DNA of 64,000 nucleotides from Streptomyces sp. NBC_00490 (GCF_036013645.1 NZ_CP107869.1:930001-994000); one strand, 5' to 3'. Numbered from the stretch's first letter, positions 24,979 through 34,282 are shown. Made by a program: numbers and translations. Notes: generated by a model not told the origin, from the letters alone.

Positions 24979-25095
24979 ATGAGCACGCTCGAATTTACCG
25001 TCCCCAACCTGGATTTCCCGGTCGGCGGCACGAAGTTGGTCAACATCCGGTCCCACCCGCGAACACGGCCGGCTCGCCGCCAAGGGGCCTGTTGA
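24979..25095 (+). pseudogene. Relic: N-terminus of an MBL fold hydrolase
   Basis: From ATG 24979 the reading frame gives MSTLEFTVPNLDFPVGGTK, matching the first residues of the intact MBL protein at 23381 (MSTLDFKVLDLDFPAGSKN). After about 23 codons similarity stops and an unrelated Arg-rich stretch reaches TGA at 25093-25095. The promoter and operator are intact but the body of the gene is gone. Confidence 0.75.
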
Positions 25096-25165
25096 GCGTG
25101 CCCTGCCAGAACAGCGGCTTCGCTGTTTCCCCTCCCGCTGTCCCGGCCGGAGCGGTACGCCGCCC

Positions 25166-25180
25166 GTGTTCCGGGAACAC
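25166..25180. promoter_or_regulatory. Palindrome upstream of solute-binding protein
   Basis: GTGTTCC-G-GGAACAC, a perfect 7-bp inverted repeat around one base, 30 nt before the GTG start of the solute-binding protein. It could be an operator; the regulator is not evident. Confidence 0.5.
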
Positions 25181-25210
25181 CCCTGCCCCCACGCAGAAAG
25201 GGTTACCCCA

Positions 25211-26350
25211 GTGACCAGCCTTCCCAGTCGTCGGCGCCTCCTTGCCACCGGAGCGGGCGCCGCGCTCGGACTCGGCGCGCTCGGCGCCACCGCGACCCCC
25301 GCCGCGGCCGGCCCGGCCACAGCCGCACGCGGCGCCGGCTCCGAGGAGACCAGGAGCCTCGACGAGCTGTACCAGGACGCCCTCGCCGAAGGCGGCAAGC
25401 TCATCATCTACGCGGGCGGCGACCTCGCCAACTCCGGCAGCGGCGCCGGCGCCCGGACCGCCTTCCGCCAGCGGTTCCCGCAGATCGACCTCAACCTCAT
25501 CGTGGACTACAGCAAGTACCACGACGTCCGCGTGGACAACCAGTTGGCGACCGACACCCTGGTCCCCGACGTGGTGCAGTTGCAGACGCTCCAGGACTTC
25601 ACCCGCTGGAAGCGCCAGGGCCGGCTGCTGCACTACAAGCCCGCCGGCTTCAGCAAGCTGTACAAGAAGTTCCGGGACCCGGACGGTGCATGGGTGGCCG
25701 GCATGGTCATCGCCTTCAGCTACCTGTACGACGTGGCGGCGGCCGGGGCCGACGCGCCGCGGACGCCGCTGGACCTGGTCGACCCGCGTTGGAAGGGTGC
25801 CATCGCCTCCTCCTACCCGCACGACGACGACGCGGTGCTCTACCTCTTCGCCCTCTACGCGGAGACCTACGGCTGGGACTGGGTGGCCGACTTCGCCGCC
25901 CAGCAGCCGCAGTTCGCCCGCGGCACCTTCTCCCCCGGCACCGCGGTCACCAACAAGGAGAAGATCATCGGCGTCGGCGCGGGTGGCAACCCGCTCGCCA
26001 CCAGCCCGAACCGCTGGATGATGACCGACGGGCACCCGTTCATGGCGTGGGGTCAGCGGATCGCGATCCTGAAGCAGGCCGCCAACCCCACGGCGGCCAA
26101 GCTCTACCTCAACTGGCAGCTGTCCACCGAGCGTCAGACCTCCAACAGCTGGTCCGTGCGCACGGACATCGCGCCGCCCACCGGCCTCAAGCCGATCTGG
26201 GAGTACCCGAACGCCAACGTGGACGGGTTCCCTCGCTTCATGGAGGACCGGGCCCAGGTCGAGCGGCTGAAGCAGACCTTCGCCCTCTACTTCGGCGAGG
26301 TCAAGGGCGACCCGACACCCGGTTGGCCGGGCCTGCACCCGGGCGCCTGA
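25211..26350 (+). CDS. ABC transporter extracellular solute-binding protein, orphan
   Basis: A 379-residue family-1 type binding protein, resembling iron(III) or polyol/spermidine binders. The N-terminus SRRRLLATGAGAALGLGALG with AAAGPATAA is a twin-arginine-like export signal; there is no lipobox Cys. The core includes LIIYAGGDLANSG, a ligand-lobe PDVVQLQTLQDF and a hinge region WKGAIASSYPHDDDAV. The GTG at 25211 follows AAAGGG. No permease or ATPase gene adjoins it and a hairpin terminator follows, so it acts alone or with a transporter elsewhere. A 30-residue relic of a second copy lies at 21.3 kb. Confidence 0.9.
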   Translation: MTSLPSRRRLLATGAGAALGLGALGATATPAAAGPATAARGAGSEETRSLDELYQDALAEGGKLIIYAGGDLANSGSGAGARTAFRQRFPQIDLNLIVDYSKYHDVRVDNQLATDTLVPDVVQLQTLQDFTRWKRQGRLLHYKPAGFSKLYKKFRDPDGAWVAGMVIAFSYLYDVAAAGADAPRTPLDLVDPRWKGAIASSYPHDDDAVLYLFALYAETYGWDWVADFAAQQPQFARGTFSPGTAVTNKEKIIGVGAGGNPLATSPNRWMMTDGHPFMAWGQRIAILKQAANPTAAKLYLNWQLSTERQTSNSWSVRTDIAPPTGLKPIWEYPNANVDGFPRFMEDRAQVERLKQTFALYFGEVKGDPTPGWPGLHPGA

Positions 26351-26409
26351 CCTCCGGCAGGCCCTGTACGGGTCGGGCCCGAAAGTTCCGGACCGTATAA
26401 CGACGTATC

Positions 26410-26443
26410 GCATCCCCACCAGCCCTTCGGCGGGTGGGGATGC
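26410..26443 (+). terminator. Strong hairpin terminator
   Basis: GCATCCCCACC (26410-26420) and GGTGGGGATGC (26433-26443) form a perfect 11-bp stem with a TTCG-containing loop, 60 nt after the solute-binding protein. Confidence 0.85.
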
Positions 26444-26519
26444 CCATTGGTTCCGCCGTAGGGCCCGGACGGTCGGCGAGTTGGGTACCGGTCAGTTTCC
26501 CCAGGTTCTGCGGTGCAGC

Positions 26520-26860
26520 TCATGGCTCACGCCGTCGCCGAACGGGCCGTACCGGACGGCCCGTTGACCCTGCGGATAGACGTCACGACCTCCGACGTAC
26601 TGCCTCCCTCCGTCACCGCCCGCGGCGCCGGCCCGGACGGGCGGGACCCGGCCGTCGGCCTCCGCCGTGGCGGTCCCGACGGCCTTCGTCTCGGGTACGA
26701 GACAGCAGCCGGCGACTTCGAGATCCTCGCCGAACTCGACGGCCGCTATCTGACCACCGAGGTCGCCGGCGGCTTCACCGGCCGTGTGTTCGGCATGTAC
26801 GCCACCCGCGGCAGCGCGGCCTTCGACTGGTTCGAGCTGCGGGCTGTGTGCCGCGGCACC
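26520..26860 (+). pseudogene. Relic: C-terminal domain of a GH43-like glycosidase
   Basis: The plus strand reads AVAERAVPDGPLTLRIDVT, then GLRLGYETAAGDFEILAELD, GRYLTTEVAGGFTGRVFGMY and FDWFEL. This is the beta-sandwich domain that ends family 43 beta-xylosidase/arabinosidase proteins. No catalytic propeller is present, and upstream lies a terminator. The frame continues into unrelated Arg/Pro-rich sequence after about 26860. It is a leftover tail, not a working enzyme. Confidence 0.65.
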
Positions 26861-27023
26861 CGCCCGCTGCGGCCTCGCAGACCATGCTGCGCGGCCGCAT
26901 CGCCCAGGACGAGCAGACCGCCACCCTCGCGGCGACGACTCCGGCGCCATGAGTGGGCATACGGCAGCCTGTTGCTGAGGCCGACACCGGGACGGCCACC
27001 GGCTGCCGACGCGGCGGTGACCG

Positions 27024-29141
27024 TCAGGCGTCCGTTCGGTCGTGCAGCACCAGGAGCGCGATGTCGTCGGTGCGCGGGCCGGCGGTGCCGGTCTTCCTGA
27101 GCAGGTCGTCGATGAGCAGGTCCAGGTCCCGGTCTTCGGCGTCGGCGAGGTGGTGCGCGAGGCCGGCGATGGAGTCGTCGAGGTCGACCCCCGGCGTCTC
27201 GATGAGGCCGTCGGTGTAGAAGGCGAGCATCAGACCCGGGCTGAGTGGGATCTCGGTCAGCGGGAAGTCGGCGTCGGGGTCGATTCCGAGGAGGGGTCCG
27301 GGCGGAACGACGGCGGGCCGGGTGACGCGATCGGGCAGCCGCAGGAGTGGTGGCGGATGGCCGGCGCTGGCCAGGCACACGCGTCGGCGGGTGAAGTCGA
27401 AGTGGGCGTAGAGACAGCTGGTGAAGAGCTCGGGGGCGAGGTCGGCGAGGAGCCGGTTGGTTCTGGCGAGGACCTGGTCGGGGGGCGTGCCGAGGGTCGC
27501 GTGGGCGTAGATGCCGGTGCGGACCTGGCCCATCAGAGCGGCGGCGGCGACGTTGTGTCCCTGGACGTCGCCGATGACGGCTGCGGCGGCGGTGTCGCCG
27601 AGCCGGATCAGGTCGTAGAAGTCTCCGCCGATGTCCATGCCCCGGGTCGCAGGAAGGTAGCGGGCGGCGACGCGCAGACTGTTGACCTGGGGAAGGGTGC
27701 GCGGCAGCAGTGCCTGCTGGAGGCCGTGGGCGAGCTCGTGTTTGGTGTCGTAGAGGCGGGCGCGGTCGAGGGCCTGGGCGATGAGTCCGGCGAGCGACGT
27801 CAGGACCGCGCGCTCCTCGGCGCGGAACGTGTGGGGGTGGTCGTAGGACAGGACGCAGCAGCCGACGGGCCGGCCGGAGATGATCAGCGGCAGGAAGGCC
27901 CATGCCTGCTTCCCGCTGGCCTGGGGGGCCTGGGGGTAGATACGGCGCATCTCCTCCTGGTCGGCGAAGAACGCGGGGATGCCGCTGCTGAGGGCCTGTC
28001 CGGCCGGGGTGAAGTCGGTGTCGAGGGGCAGGCCGTCGAGGCGCTCGATGGTGTGGGGGGCGTAACCGCGGTATCCGGTGATCCGCAGCCGCCCGGCGTC
28101 GGCGGTGGACAGGACCAGTCCCTGGGCGCCGAAGGCGGGCATGATCTGATCGGCGACCAGGTTGATGACGTCCTGCACCCCGACGACCTCGGTCAGTCCG
28201 GCGGCCAGGTGCGTGAGCTGGTAGAGCCGGCCCGCGCCGGCCGGTGCGACTTCGTGCGTGGACCGACTCGGCGCCGGTGCCGGATGGGGCCGCGCACCGC
28301 TGGGAACGATGCGGACGCTGATGCCGCTGGCATCCGGGTAGAGGTGGAACTCCAGCCACTGGTCCGGTGGGCGGCACGCGGTGAACGACACGGGCTCGCG
28401 GCTGATCACCGCGGCACGGTAGCGGTCCTCGTAGGTGGGGTCGTCCAGCCAGCGCAGGGACTGCCACGGCAGGGTGCCCAGCAGCCGGCCGGCTTCGCAG
28501 CCCAGCAGCTCACAGGCGCCGGAACTGAGGTAGGTGAACTGCCCCTCGAGGTTCAGCGCGCAGCTTCCGCCGGGCAGGCGCTCCGCGAAGTCGGCGGCCG
28601 CCATCGCCGGGCTGCCGGGTGGGCGAGCGGCGGGGACGACGCGAGGCCGGTCGTCGTCGGACGGGAACTTTCCCCGCTCGACGGCTTCCTCCAGCAGCCG
28701 CGCCAGACGTACGCAACTGGACGCGATGTGGCCCCGCTCGCGTCCGGTCATGTACGGCGGACGGGAGGCCGGCCACATGAGCAGCAGTGTTCCCCAGCGC
28801 CGGGCACCGGTGACCGGCGCGGCGACCAGTGCCAGCGGGTAGGGAAGCACGGCCGCGGTGCGGGGATAAGAACGGGCCATCTCCTCCTGGCTGCCCACCC
28901 ATACCAGGCGGTTCTCACGCGCCGCGACGGCCACCGGTGCCGGAGCGGCCGTCGGTACCCTCGCCCACGGTTCGGCGAACTCCGCCGGCGCCCCGCACAG
29001 CACGTCCAGCCGCAACAGCCGCTCATCCGAGGTGAGCAGGTACAGAGCACCGATCGACGCGCCGGTTCGACGCACCGTCTCCGCGAACACGGCATCCAGA
29101 TCGTCGCTGTCGACGGCGGCCGGACAGCCCGCGCTGGTCAC
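27024..29141 (-). CDS. GAF/PAS-containing PP2C-type SpoIIE phosphatase
   Basis: A 705-residue phosphatase of the RsbU/SpoIIE class. Order: N-terminal GAF domain (about 10-160), PAS domain (about 180-290, QFTYLSSGACELLGCEAG), second GAF (about 305-450) and PP2C catalytic domain (about 470-700). Catalytic acidic motifs are visible: DIGGDFYDLI, GDVQGHNVAAA, YTDGLIETPG and TDDIALLVL. Such enzymes dephosphorylate anti-sigma antagonists and so release sigma factors under stress. The GTG at 29141 follows GGAGGTG. A STAS protein is encoded at 38.3 kb, a conceivable but unproven partner. No membrane segment. Confidence 0.94.
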   Translation of the reverse strand: MTSAGCPAAVDSDDLDAVFAETVRRTGASIGALYLLTSDERLLRLDVLCGAPAEFAEPWARVPTAAPAPVAVAARENRLVWVGSQEEMARSYPRTAAVLPYPLALVAAPVTGARRWGTLLLMWPASRPPYMTGRERGHIASSCVRLARLLEEAVERGKFPSDDDRPRVVPAARPPGSPAMAAADFAERLPGGSCALNLEGQFTYLSSGACELLGCEAGRLLGTLPWQSLRWLDDPTYEDRYRAAVISREPVSFTACRPPDQWLEFHLYPDASGISVRIVPSGARPHPAPAPSRSTHEVAPAGAGRLYQLTHLAAGLTEVVGVQDVINLVADQIMPAFGAQGLVLSTADAGRLRITGYRGYAPHTIERLDGLPLDTDFTPAGQALSSGIPAFFADQEEMRRIYPQAPQASGKQAWAFLPLIISGRPVGCCVLSYDHPHTFRAEERAVLTSLAGLIAQALDRARLYDTKHELAHGLQQALLPRTLPQVNSLRVAARYLPATRGMDIGGDFYDLIRLGDTAAAAVIGDVQGHNVAAAALMGQVRTGIYAHATLGTPPDQVLARTNRLLADLAPELFTSCLYAHFDFTRRRVCLASAGHPPPLLRLPDRVTRPAVVPPGPLLGIDPDADFPLTEIPLSPGLMLAFYTDGLIETPGVDLDDSIAGLAHHLADAEDRDLDLLIDDLLRKTGTAGPRTDDIALLVLHDRTDA

Positions 29142-29322
29142 GAGGCACCTCCAGCATCGTGGCGGGGATCCGGGACGGCCGGGTCGGTCCTGCGTACCCG
29201 AGACTGCCCCTATGAGGACGCTACGCCCATGGCGCCCCTGTCGGTTAGTCGGGCGGTCGCCCGGGCACCCGGGTCACATCCCCGGCGGCGGCGACCAGGG
29301 GATGAGGGGACGAGGAGAGACA

Positions 29323-29631
29323 GTGACGACCGGCCCACTCCACGATGACGAGCGACACAAACTCGACGAGATGGAACGCGCCCTGCGCCGCGACCGCCGT
29401 CTCGAACGGCGGATGCGCAGGCTGGGCCGGCGTCGGCGCCCCCTGTTGGCCCGTATCACCCACTACCGGCCGCACCCGTGGACCGTCGCGGTGCTGCTGG
29501 CGATCTCCGTCGGACTCGTGGCGGCAGGCATCGACACCTCGGAGCCGGCGGTGATCTGGGCCTTCGCCGCTCTGTGGCCCGTGACGCTGTATGCGGGGTT
29601 CAGGCTGTTGTGCGGGTGGAGGGAGCGCTGA
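29323..29631 (+). CDS. DUF3040 family membrane protein
   Basis: A 102-residue protein with the DUF3040 opening, DDERHKLDEMERALRRDR, a basic middle and one or two hydrophobic segments (TVAVLLAISVGLVAAGI and VIWAFAALWPVTLYAGF). The family is restricted to actinobacteria and has no known function. The GTG at 29323 has GAGGAGAGA upstream. It diverges from the SpoIIE phosphatase gene. Confidence 0.82.
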   Translation: MTTGPLHDDERHKLDEMERALRRDRRLERRMRRLGRRRRPLLARITHYRPHPWTVAVLLAISVGLVAAGIDTSEPAVIWAFAALWPVTLYAGFRLLCGWRER

Positions 29632-29755
29632 GCCGACGTCGGCGGAGGCGGTGTTTGCTGTGGGGCCGAACGGACACTCGGAAATCCTTGACGTGACGGG
29701 GTGTAGGACGAACCGGACCGTGAACGGGCCGGACGCAGAAAGAAGATGAACCGCT

Positions 29756-29929
29756 GTGACCGGGGAAGTCAGGAAGACGATCACTGTCAGCCGACCTGAG
29801 ACGGGCTGGGCGCAGGCCCGCCGACTGCGTGGGCAGGCCATACGCACCTGCGTGCGCGCGACGATCGACAGCGACACGGCGCAGCTGCGGGACGGGGCCG
29901 ACGCGAACGTCGTACGGGGCGAGGACTGA
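29756..29929 (+). CDS. Small hypothetical protein, 57 aa
   Basis: GTG 29756 to TGA 29929. The product VTGEVRKTITVSRPETGWAQ continues with a basic helix-like part and an acidic tail (ADANVVRGED). I recognise no family. The ribosome site (AGAAAGAAGATG) is weak. Kept as a candidate because codon bias looks coding and no other gene occupies this region. Confidence 0.4.
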   Translation: MTGEVRKTITVSRPETGWAQARRLRGQAIRTCVRATIDSDTAQLRDGADANVVRGED

Positions 29930-30234
29930 GCCCCTGCCCTCTGACTTCGGCCCTCTCGAAGCCTGCGTATTCCGCCACGCGACGGCTCGCCCATGAGGTC
30001 GCCCCCTCGCGTGTGCCGGCTTCGGACCGTGTCCGCTTGAGTGTGCCAAGAGCGGGTGGAACGGTGGCGCGGAGCGGACGGGGAGGTGAGGGGTATGCCG
30101 GGTGACGGCCCGGGGGACGGAGACTCCGGGCAGGAGCCGGACGTCGAGCGTGCTCGTATCGCCCAGGGCTGGTCACCCGCAGTATGGCCCCCGCCGCCGT
30201 GGTCGAGGCCCAGCCCCGGAAGTGACCTCTCCGC
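29930..30234. other. Intergenic stretch, no convincing gene
   Basis: An open plus-strand frame from about 30041 runs over the end of the topoisomerase gene and has no ribosome site. It reads MPGDGPGDGDSGQEPDVERA, so a very small protein cannot be excluded, but I see no support. Confidence 0.4.
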
Positions 30235-31267
30235 TCAGGTGCGGGTTCCGTCACGGAGCAGGCGCACCACGGCTTGCTCGACGGGCCCGTGCGTGGCGGG
30301 GATGCCGTACGGGCACTCCTCACCCAGATATGGCAGCGCTTCGGCGATCGTCACCCCTTCTTCGTAGAGTTCGATCACGCGCGGGTTGATGTACGAGGCC
30401 CGGCAGACCGCGGGCGTGTTGCCGAGAAAGTCGGCCACCTCCCGCGCCGCGCGGGCGATGGCACGGCGGCGCGCGGTCTCACTGCGTGCGACGGGCTGGG
30501 AGACCGCGAGGGCCACGGCCGCCATGACGGTGGCGTGCCAGGTACGGAAGTCCTTGGCGGAGATGTCCAGACCGGACACGTCCTTGAGGTACGCGTTGAC
30601 CTCGTCGCCGCTCACGTCGTGCCAGGCACGCCGCTCCCAGTAGGCCAGCAGCCGGTCACCGCCGCCCCGGCGCCGCATCAGCGCCGTCAGGCTCCGGCAG
30701 GTGGCGGGGTCGATGACACTCTGGACGAGCTCCTGGCCGGCCTTGCCGGTGTAGGTGAACACGACGGCGCCGGCCCGGCAGCGAGAGTGCTCGCGCAGCA
30801 GCGTCGTCAGGCCGTAGCTGTGGTTGAGTTCGGTGTAGCGGTCGCTGCCGATGCGGAAGCATCCGAGGTCGAGCAGGCGTACGGCGGTGGCGAGGACCCT
30901 GCGGCGCGTCAGTCCCCGCTCGTTCAAGTGCCCCTCGACCACGGCCCGTAGGGCGGGCAGGGCCTCTGCGACATCCAGCACGTGCCCGTGCTTGGCCTGC
31001 TCCTGTGCGGCGCGGAACCGCGGATGGTAGAGGTACTGGCGGCGCCCGGCGGCGTCCGTACCGACGGCCTGCAGATGTCCGTTGGCCCCGGTGGCAGATC
31101 CACACATCCCGCCAGGCCGGCGGAATGACCAGCGCCCGAATCCGCTCCAACTCCTGCCGGTCGCGCAGCGCTTGACCCGTGGAGTCGTAGTAGCGGAAGC
31201 CACGGCCGTGGCGTCGACGTCTGTACCCGGGCTCGGTAGGCCGGCTGTGGTGGAAACGCAACCCCAA
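30235..31267 (-). pseudogene. DNA topoisomerase IB with apparent +1 frameshift
   Basis: The type IB topoisomerase relaxes supercoils through a Tyr-DNA intermediate. Upstream of 31090 the minus frame reads GYRRRRHGRGFRYYDSTGQ and LVIPPAWRDVWICH; below it the family sequence resumes in another frame as NGHLQAVGTDAAGRRQYLYH, with FRIGSDRYTELNHSYGLTTL, TGKAGQ and the tyrosine segment CRASYINPRV. Removing one base from the CCCC run at 31086-31089 joins the two into about 343 residues, normal for the family. This is either a real inactivating frameshift or a sequencing error in a homopolymer. The start is TTG 31267 or 31261. Confidence 0.8.
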
Positions 31268-31327
31268 CCCCCCTCGTCAGCCTTCCCTGGCGAGGAAGGT
31301 CTCTCTTCCGGTACCCACACCCGTATA

Positions 31328-32149
31328 TCAGGGGCGCCGCCAGGCGTCGTCGGTCAGATGGCTGCCGGCCTGCGGTCCCATCCGCAGCATGCCGCCGTCC
31401 ACCGCCCAGGAGGCGCCCGTGACGTACGACGCGCCGGGGCCGGCGAGGAAGGCGATCACGGCCGCGACCTCCCGGGCATCGCCGGGGCGCCCCAGCGGCA
31501 CGCCCGGCCGTCGCTCGGCGGTGACGTCCGTGTCCTCCTGTCCGGTCATGGGAGTGGCGATCTCGCCCGGAGCCACGGCGTTCACGGTGATTTCGTGTTC
31601 GGCCAGTTCCAGCGCCATGACCTGCGTGAGCAGTCCGAGACCGCCCTTGGCCGCGCAGTACGGCGCCGCGCCGACCCGGGGCTGGTGCTCGTGGACGCTG
31701 GTGACGTTGATGATCCGGCCGCCGCCGCCCTGAGCGATCATGCGGTGGGCGGCGCGCTGAGCGCACAGGAAGGGCCCCACCAGATCGACGTCGACGACCT
31801 GGCGCACGGTGCTGAGATCCAGGTCGAGGAACGGGGTCATGGTCCCCGTCCCGGAGTTGTTGACCAGCACGTCGATCCTGCCCAGCCGCTCGGCCAGCCG
31901 GTCTATGACCTCGGCGGCCTCGGGCAGCCGGGTGAGATCCAACTGCTCGATCTCGGCCCGGCGCCCTGCCGCGCGTACCTCGTCCGCCGTCCGCTGTGCC
32001 CCTTCGCGATCGCTGTGCCAGGTGACACCGATGTCCATGCCGGCTTCGGCCAGCCGGACAGCGGTGGCACGGCCGATCCCGGAGTCGGACCCGGTGATCA
32101 GTGCCACGGGGGCGGCAGGAGAGTCGGGAGCGGGGTGCTGCGGTTCCAT
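31328..32149 (-). CDS. SDR family oxidoreductase
   Basis: A 273-residue classical SDR: ALITGSDSGIGRATAVRLAE, the NNSG motif, INVTSVHEHQPRVGAAPYCAAKGG with the Tyr and Lys, and a family-typical GPGASYVTGASWAVDGG end. Such enzymes oxidise or reduce secondary alcohols or sugars with NAD(P). The frame is open upstream to 32362, but the ATG at 32149 begins just before the Rossmann motif. It runs in the same direction as the START-like gene and the topoisomerase. Substrate unknown. Confidence 0.93.
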   Translation of the reverse strand: MEPQHPAPDSPAAPVALITGSDSGIGRATAVRLAEAGMDIGVTWHSDREGAQRTADEVRAAGRRAEIEQLDLTRLPEAAEVIDRLAERLGRIDVLVNNSGTGTMTPFLDLDLSTVRQVVDVDLVGPFLCAQRAAHRMIAQGGGGRIINVTSVHEHQPRVGAAPYCAAKGGLGLLTQVMALELAEHEITVNAVAPGEIATPMTGQEDTDVTAERRPGVPLGRPGDAREVAAVIAFLAGPGASYVTGASWAVDGGMLRMGPQAGSHLTDDAWRRP

Positions 32150-32303
32150 GGCGACTCCAAATGATGGTCGTTGCTCCGAGAACGAGCCGACAGGCCCCAC
32201 GGCGGATCCGGCGGTGGCCGGGAGCCATGCCTGCCACTCCAACTCCCCGGCACGGACCCCGTGTTCACCCCTCGGCACGGTTTCCCGACTTCGGCGCCAC
32301 GGG

Positions 32304-32780
32304 TCAGAGGGTCGAACCGGGATTCCCAGGCCGGATGCGTCCTCGCCAGGCGCCCGTTTCACCCCCGTGCTGCTCGATGTAGTCCTTGAAGCGGCGCAGG
32401 TCTCCCTTGACCCGGCGGTCGATCATGCCGAGCGCGTCCGCGCCCTTCTCCGCGACTCCGGTGGGCTCGACGTCCATGGTGAGTTCCACGCGCGTGTGCG
32501 TGTCGTCCAGCTGCTCGAACCTGACCGATCCACGCTGCCGGGTCTCGCCGTCGACGGTCCGCCAGGTGATCCGGTCGTCCGGCAACTGGTCGACGATCTC
32601 GGTGTCGAACTCACGCCGCACCCCGCCGACACTCGTCACCCAGTGGTTGTGCCGGTCGTCGAGCTGCCGCACCTCCTCGACGCCCTCCATGAAGCGCGGG
32701 AACTCCTCGAACTGCGTCCACTGGTTGTAGGCCGTGTGGAGCGGCACCTCGACGTCGACTGCTTCCTTCACCGTGCTCAT
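32304..32780 (-). CDS. SRPBCC (cyclase/dehydrase) family protein
   Basis: A 158-residue helix-grip protein: MSTVKEAVDVEVPLHTAYNQ, then FPRFMEGVEEVRQLDD, and GTRVELTMDVEP-like TRVELTMDVEPTGVAEK. This Coq10/polyketide-cyclase type is common in actinobacterial stress islands. The ATG at 32780 follows AGGAGAAACG. It is followed on the same strand by the SDR, with a 154-nt gap. Ligand unknown. Confidence 0.92.
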   Translation of the reverse strand: MSTVKEAVDVEVPLHTAYNQWTQFEEFPRFMEGVEEVRQLDDRHNHWVTSVGGVRREFDTEIVDQLPDDRITWRTVDGETRQRGSVRFEQLDDTHTRVELTMDVEPTGVAEKGADALGMIDRRVKGDLRRFKDYIEQHGGETGAWRGRIRPGNPGSTL

Positions 32781-32908
32781 CGTTTCTCCTCACTGGCGTT
32801 CGTCGCGCGCGGAGCCCAGCGGCCCCACGCGTCCGCACGACGCCGGGTACCCGGGCCCGAGGCATGAAGACCTGCATACCGGGGCGAATCCCTCATCGGC
32901 TAGGGGCG

Positions 32909-34066
32909 TCAGTCCTGGACAAGTTGATCGGCGAGGCGATGCGCCTGGGCCAACAGCGTTCCGTACGTCACCAGCGCGTCCGGATCGTCGGACACGGCTT
33001 CCGGCAGCCGCACGCGGAATTCGCCGAGCCTGCGGTGGAGTTCCCCGACCGCCTCACGCAGTTGCTCCGCGGCGGAGTCCTCACGGCCGCTCGGGGCGAA
33101 CCGGGCCTGGCTGTAGAGCCGGACGGCGCGGGCCGTGTGCCGTAGGAAATCCGCGTAGGTGCGAGTGAGCTCCGTGACCGGCAGAGCCGCCTTCCCACCG
33201 GCCGCGGTCTCCCCCACCGTCCGGGTCACGCCCGCGGTATGGACAGCGACGTAGTCGAGCACCGCGAGCACGTCCGAGTACACCGTGTCGTCGGGGGAAG
33301 AAGTCCGCCCTCCTCGGCGCGCACGCGGGTTGACGCGCACGCTTTCACGGCCCCAGCCGATGGCCGACCGGGCCTGGTCGACCAGGCGGCCCAGACGGAG
33401 CGCACGCTCGTGCCACTCTCCGGCCTGATGGCCGTCCCACTCACCGGAGGCCAACCCGTCGGCGACCGCCTCCAGGATCTCCTGAGCCTCACAGGCCGCG
33501 TCCTGAAGTGCCGCCCTGGCGTCCCGCAGGTACACCGGGGGCCGAATCAGCGCGTTGACCACGACGCCGACCAACGCCCCGAAGAGCGCCTCCGCGATAC
33601 GGGCGCCCGACGACGTGATGCTGACCGGGCCACCGGTCAGCACGAAGAGCGCACCGGTGGCGGCATAGATCCCCTGACTGCCCAGACGCCGCCACTGCCC
33701 CAGCAACAGCACTACCGGAAGGACGACGGCCATCGTGACCATCGAGCTGTTCAGCAACAACGCCACCGCTGTCGCCAGCGCCGTACCCACCGCGATCGCC
33801 GCGACCTGCTGCAGCCCGTGCGCGACCGACCGGTAGACCGTCGACTCGACGAGCACGACCGCGACCCACGGTGCCACGAACGCCATCGGCGCCTCGAGCC
33901 ACCAGCCCACGACCGCCCAGGCCACCCACGCGGCCAGCGCCGCCTTGCCCGCCTGCACCACCAGATCCCGCTCACGCCCCGGACCCGTCCATGCCCGCCG
34001 CACCGCTGCTACGGCGGCCCCCGCACCGCGGCGGCCCGCCTGGCCCGCCCTACGCATCCACTCCAT
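32909..34066 (-). CDS. FUSC/aromatic acid exporter family membrane protein
   Basis: About 385 residues. The N-terminal half has five or six membrane helices (VQAGKAALAAWVAWAVVGWW, FVAPWVAVVLVESTVY, AIAVGTALATAVALLL, MAVVLPVVLLLGQW, YAATGALFVLTGG, LVGVVVNALIRPPVYLRDA), and the C-terminal half is a soluble helical domain. That is the FUSC / aromatic acid exporter (ArAE) architecture, thought to export organic acids. The start is uncertain: ATG 34066 or 34057, neither with a clear ribosome site. Confidence 0.85.
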   Translation of the reverse strand: MEWMRRAGQAGRRGAGAAVAAVRRAWTGPGRERDLVVQAGKAALAAWVAWAVVGWWLEAPMAFVAPWVAVVLVESTVYRSVAHGLQQVAAIAVGTALATAVALLLNSSMVTMAVVLPVVLLLGQWRRLGSQGIYAATGALFVLTGGPVSITSSGARIAEALFGALVGVVVNALIRPPVYLRDARAALQDAACEAQEILEAVADGLASGEWDGHQAGEWHERALRLGRLVDQARSAIGWGRESVRVNPRARRGGRTSSPDDTVYSDVLAVLDYVAVHTAGVTRTVGETAAGGKAALPVTELTRTYADFLRHTARAVRLYSQARFAPSGREDSAAEQLREAVGELHRRLGEFRVRLPEAVSDDPDALVTYGTLLAQAHRLADQLVQD

Positions 34067-34282
34067 GACACAGCAAGTGCCACACCAGGAACGAAACGCA
34101 CCCGCCAACCGTCATTTCACTCAACCTCGCCGGTCGATCGCGCGGGTGGAGGTGCGGAGACGGCGGCCGTCCGGCGGCCTACCCCTCTCCCCCGTGACGG
34201 CGTGGAGACCGGTCTCACGCGGGTACTCGGGGCCGGTGGCGGTGAAGGCGCCGCCCGAACCACGAAGGGATGGAGTGCTCCC

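Noticed and set aside
33239..34282. N-terminal extension of the CBS protein frame
   Set aside because: Antisense to the FUSC gene; the CBS protein starts cleanly at ATG 34283 with a ribosome site.
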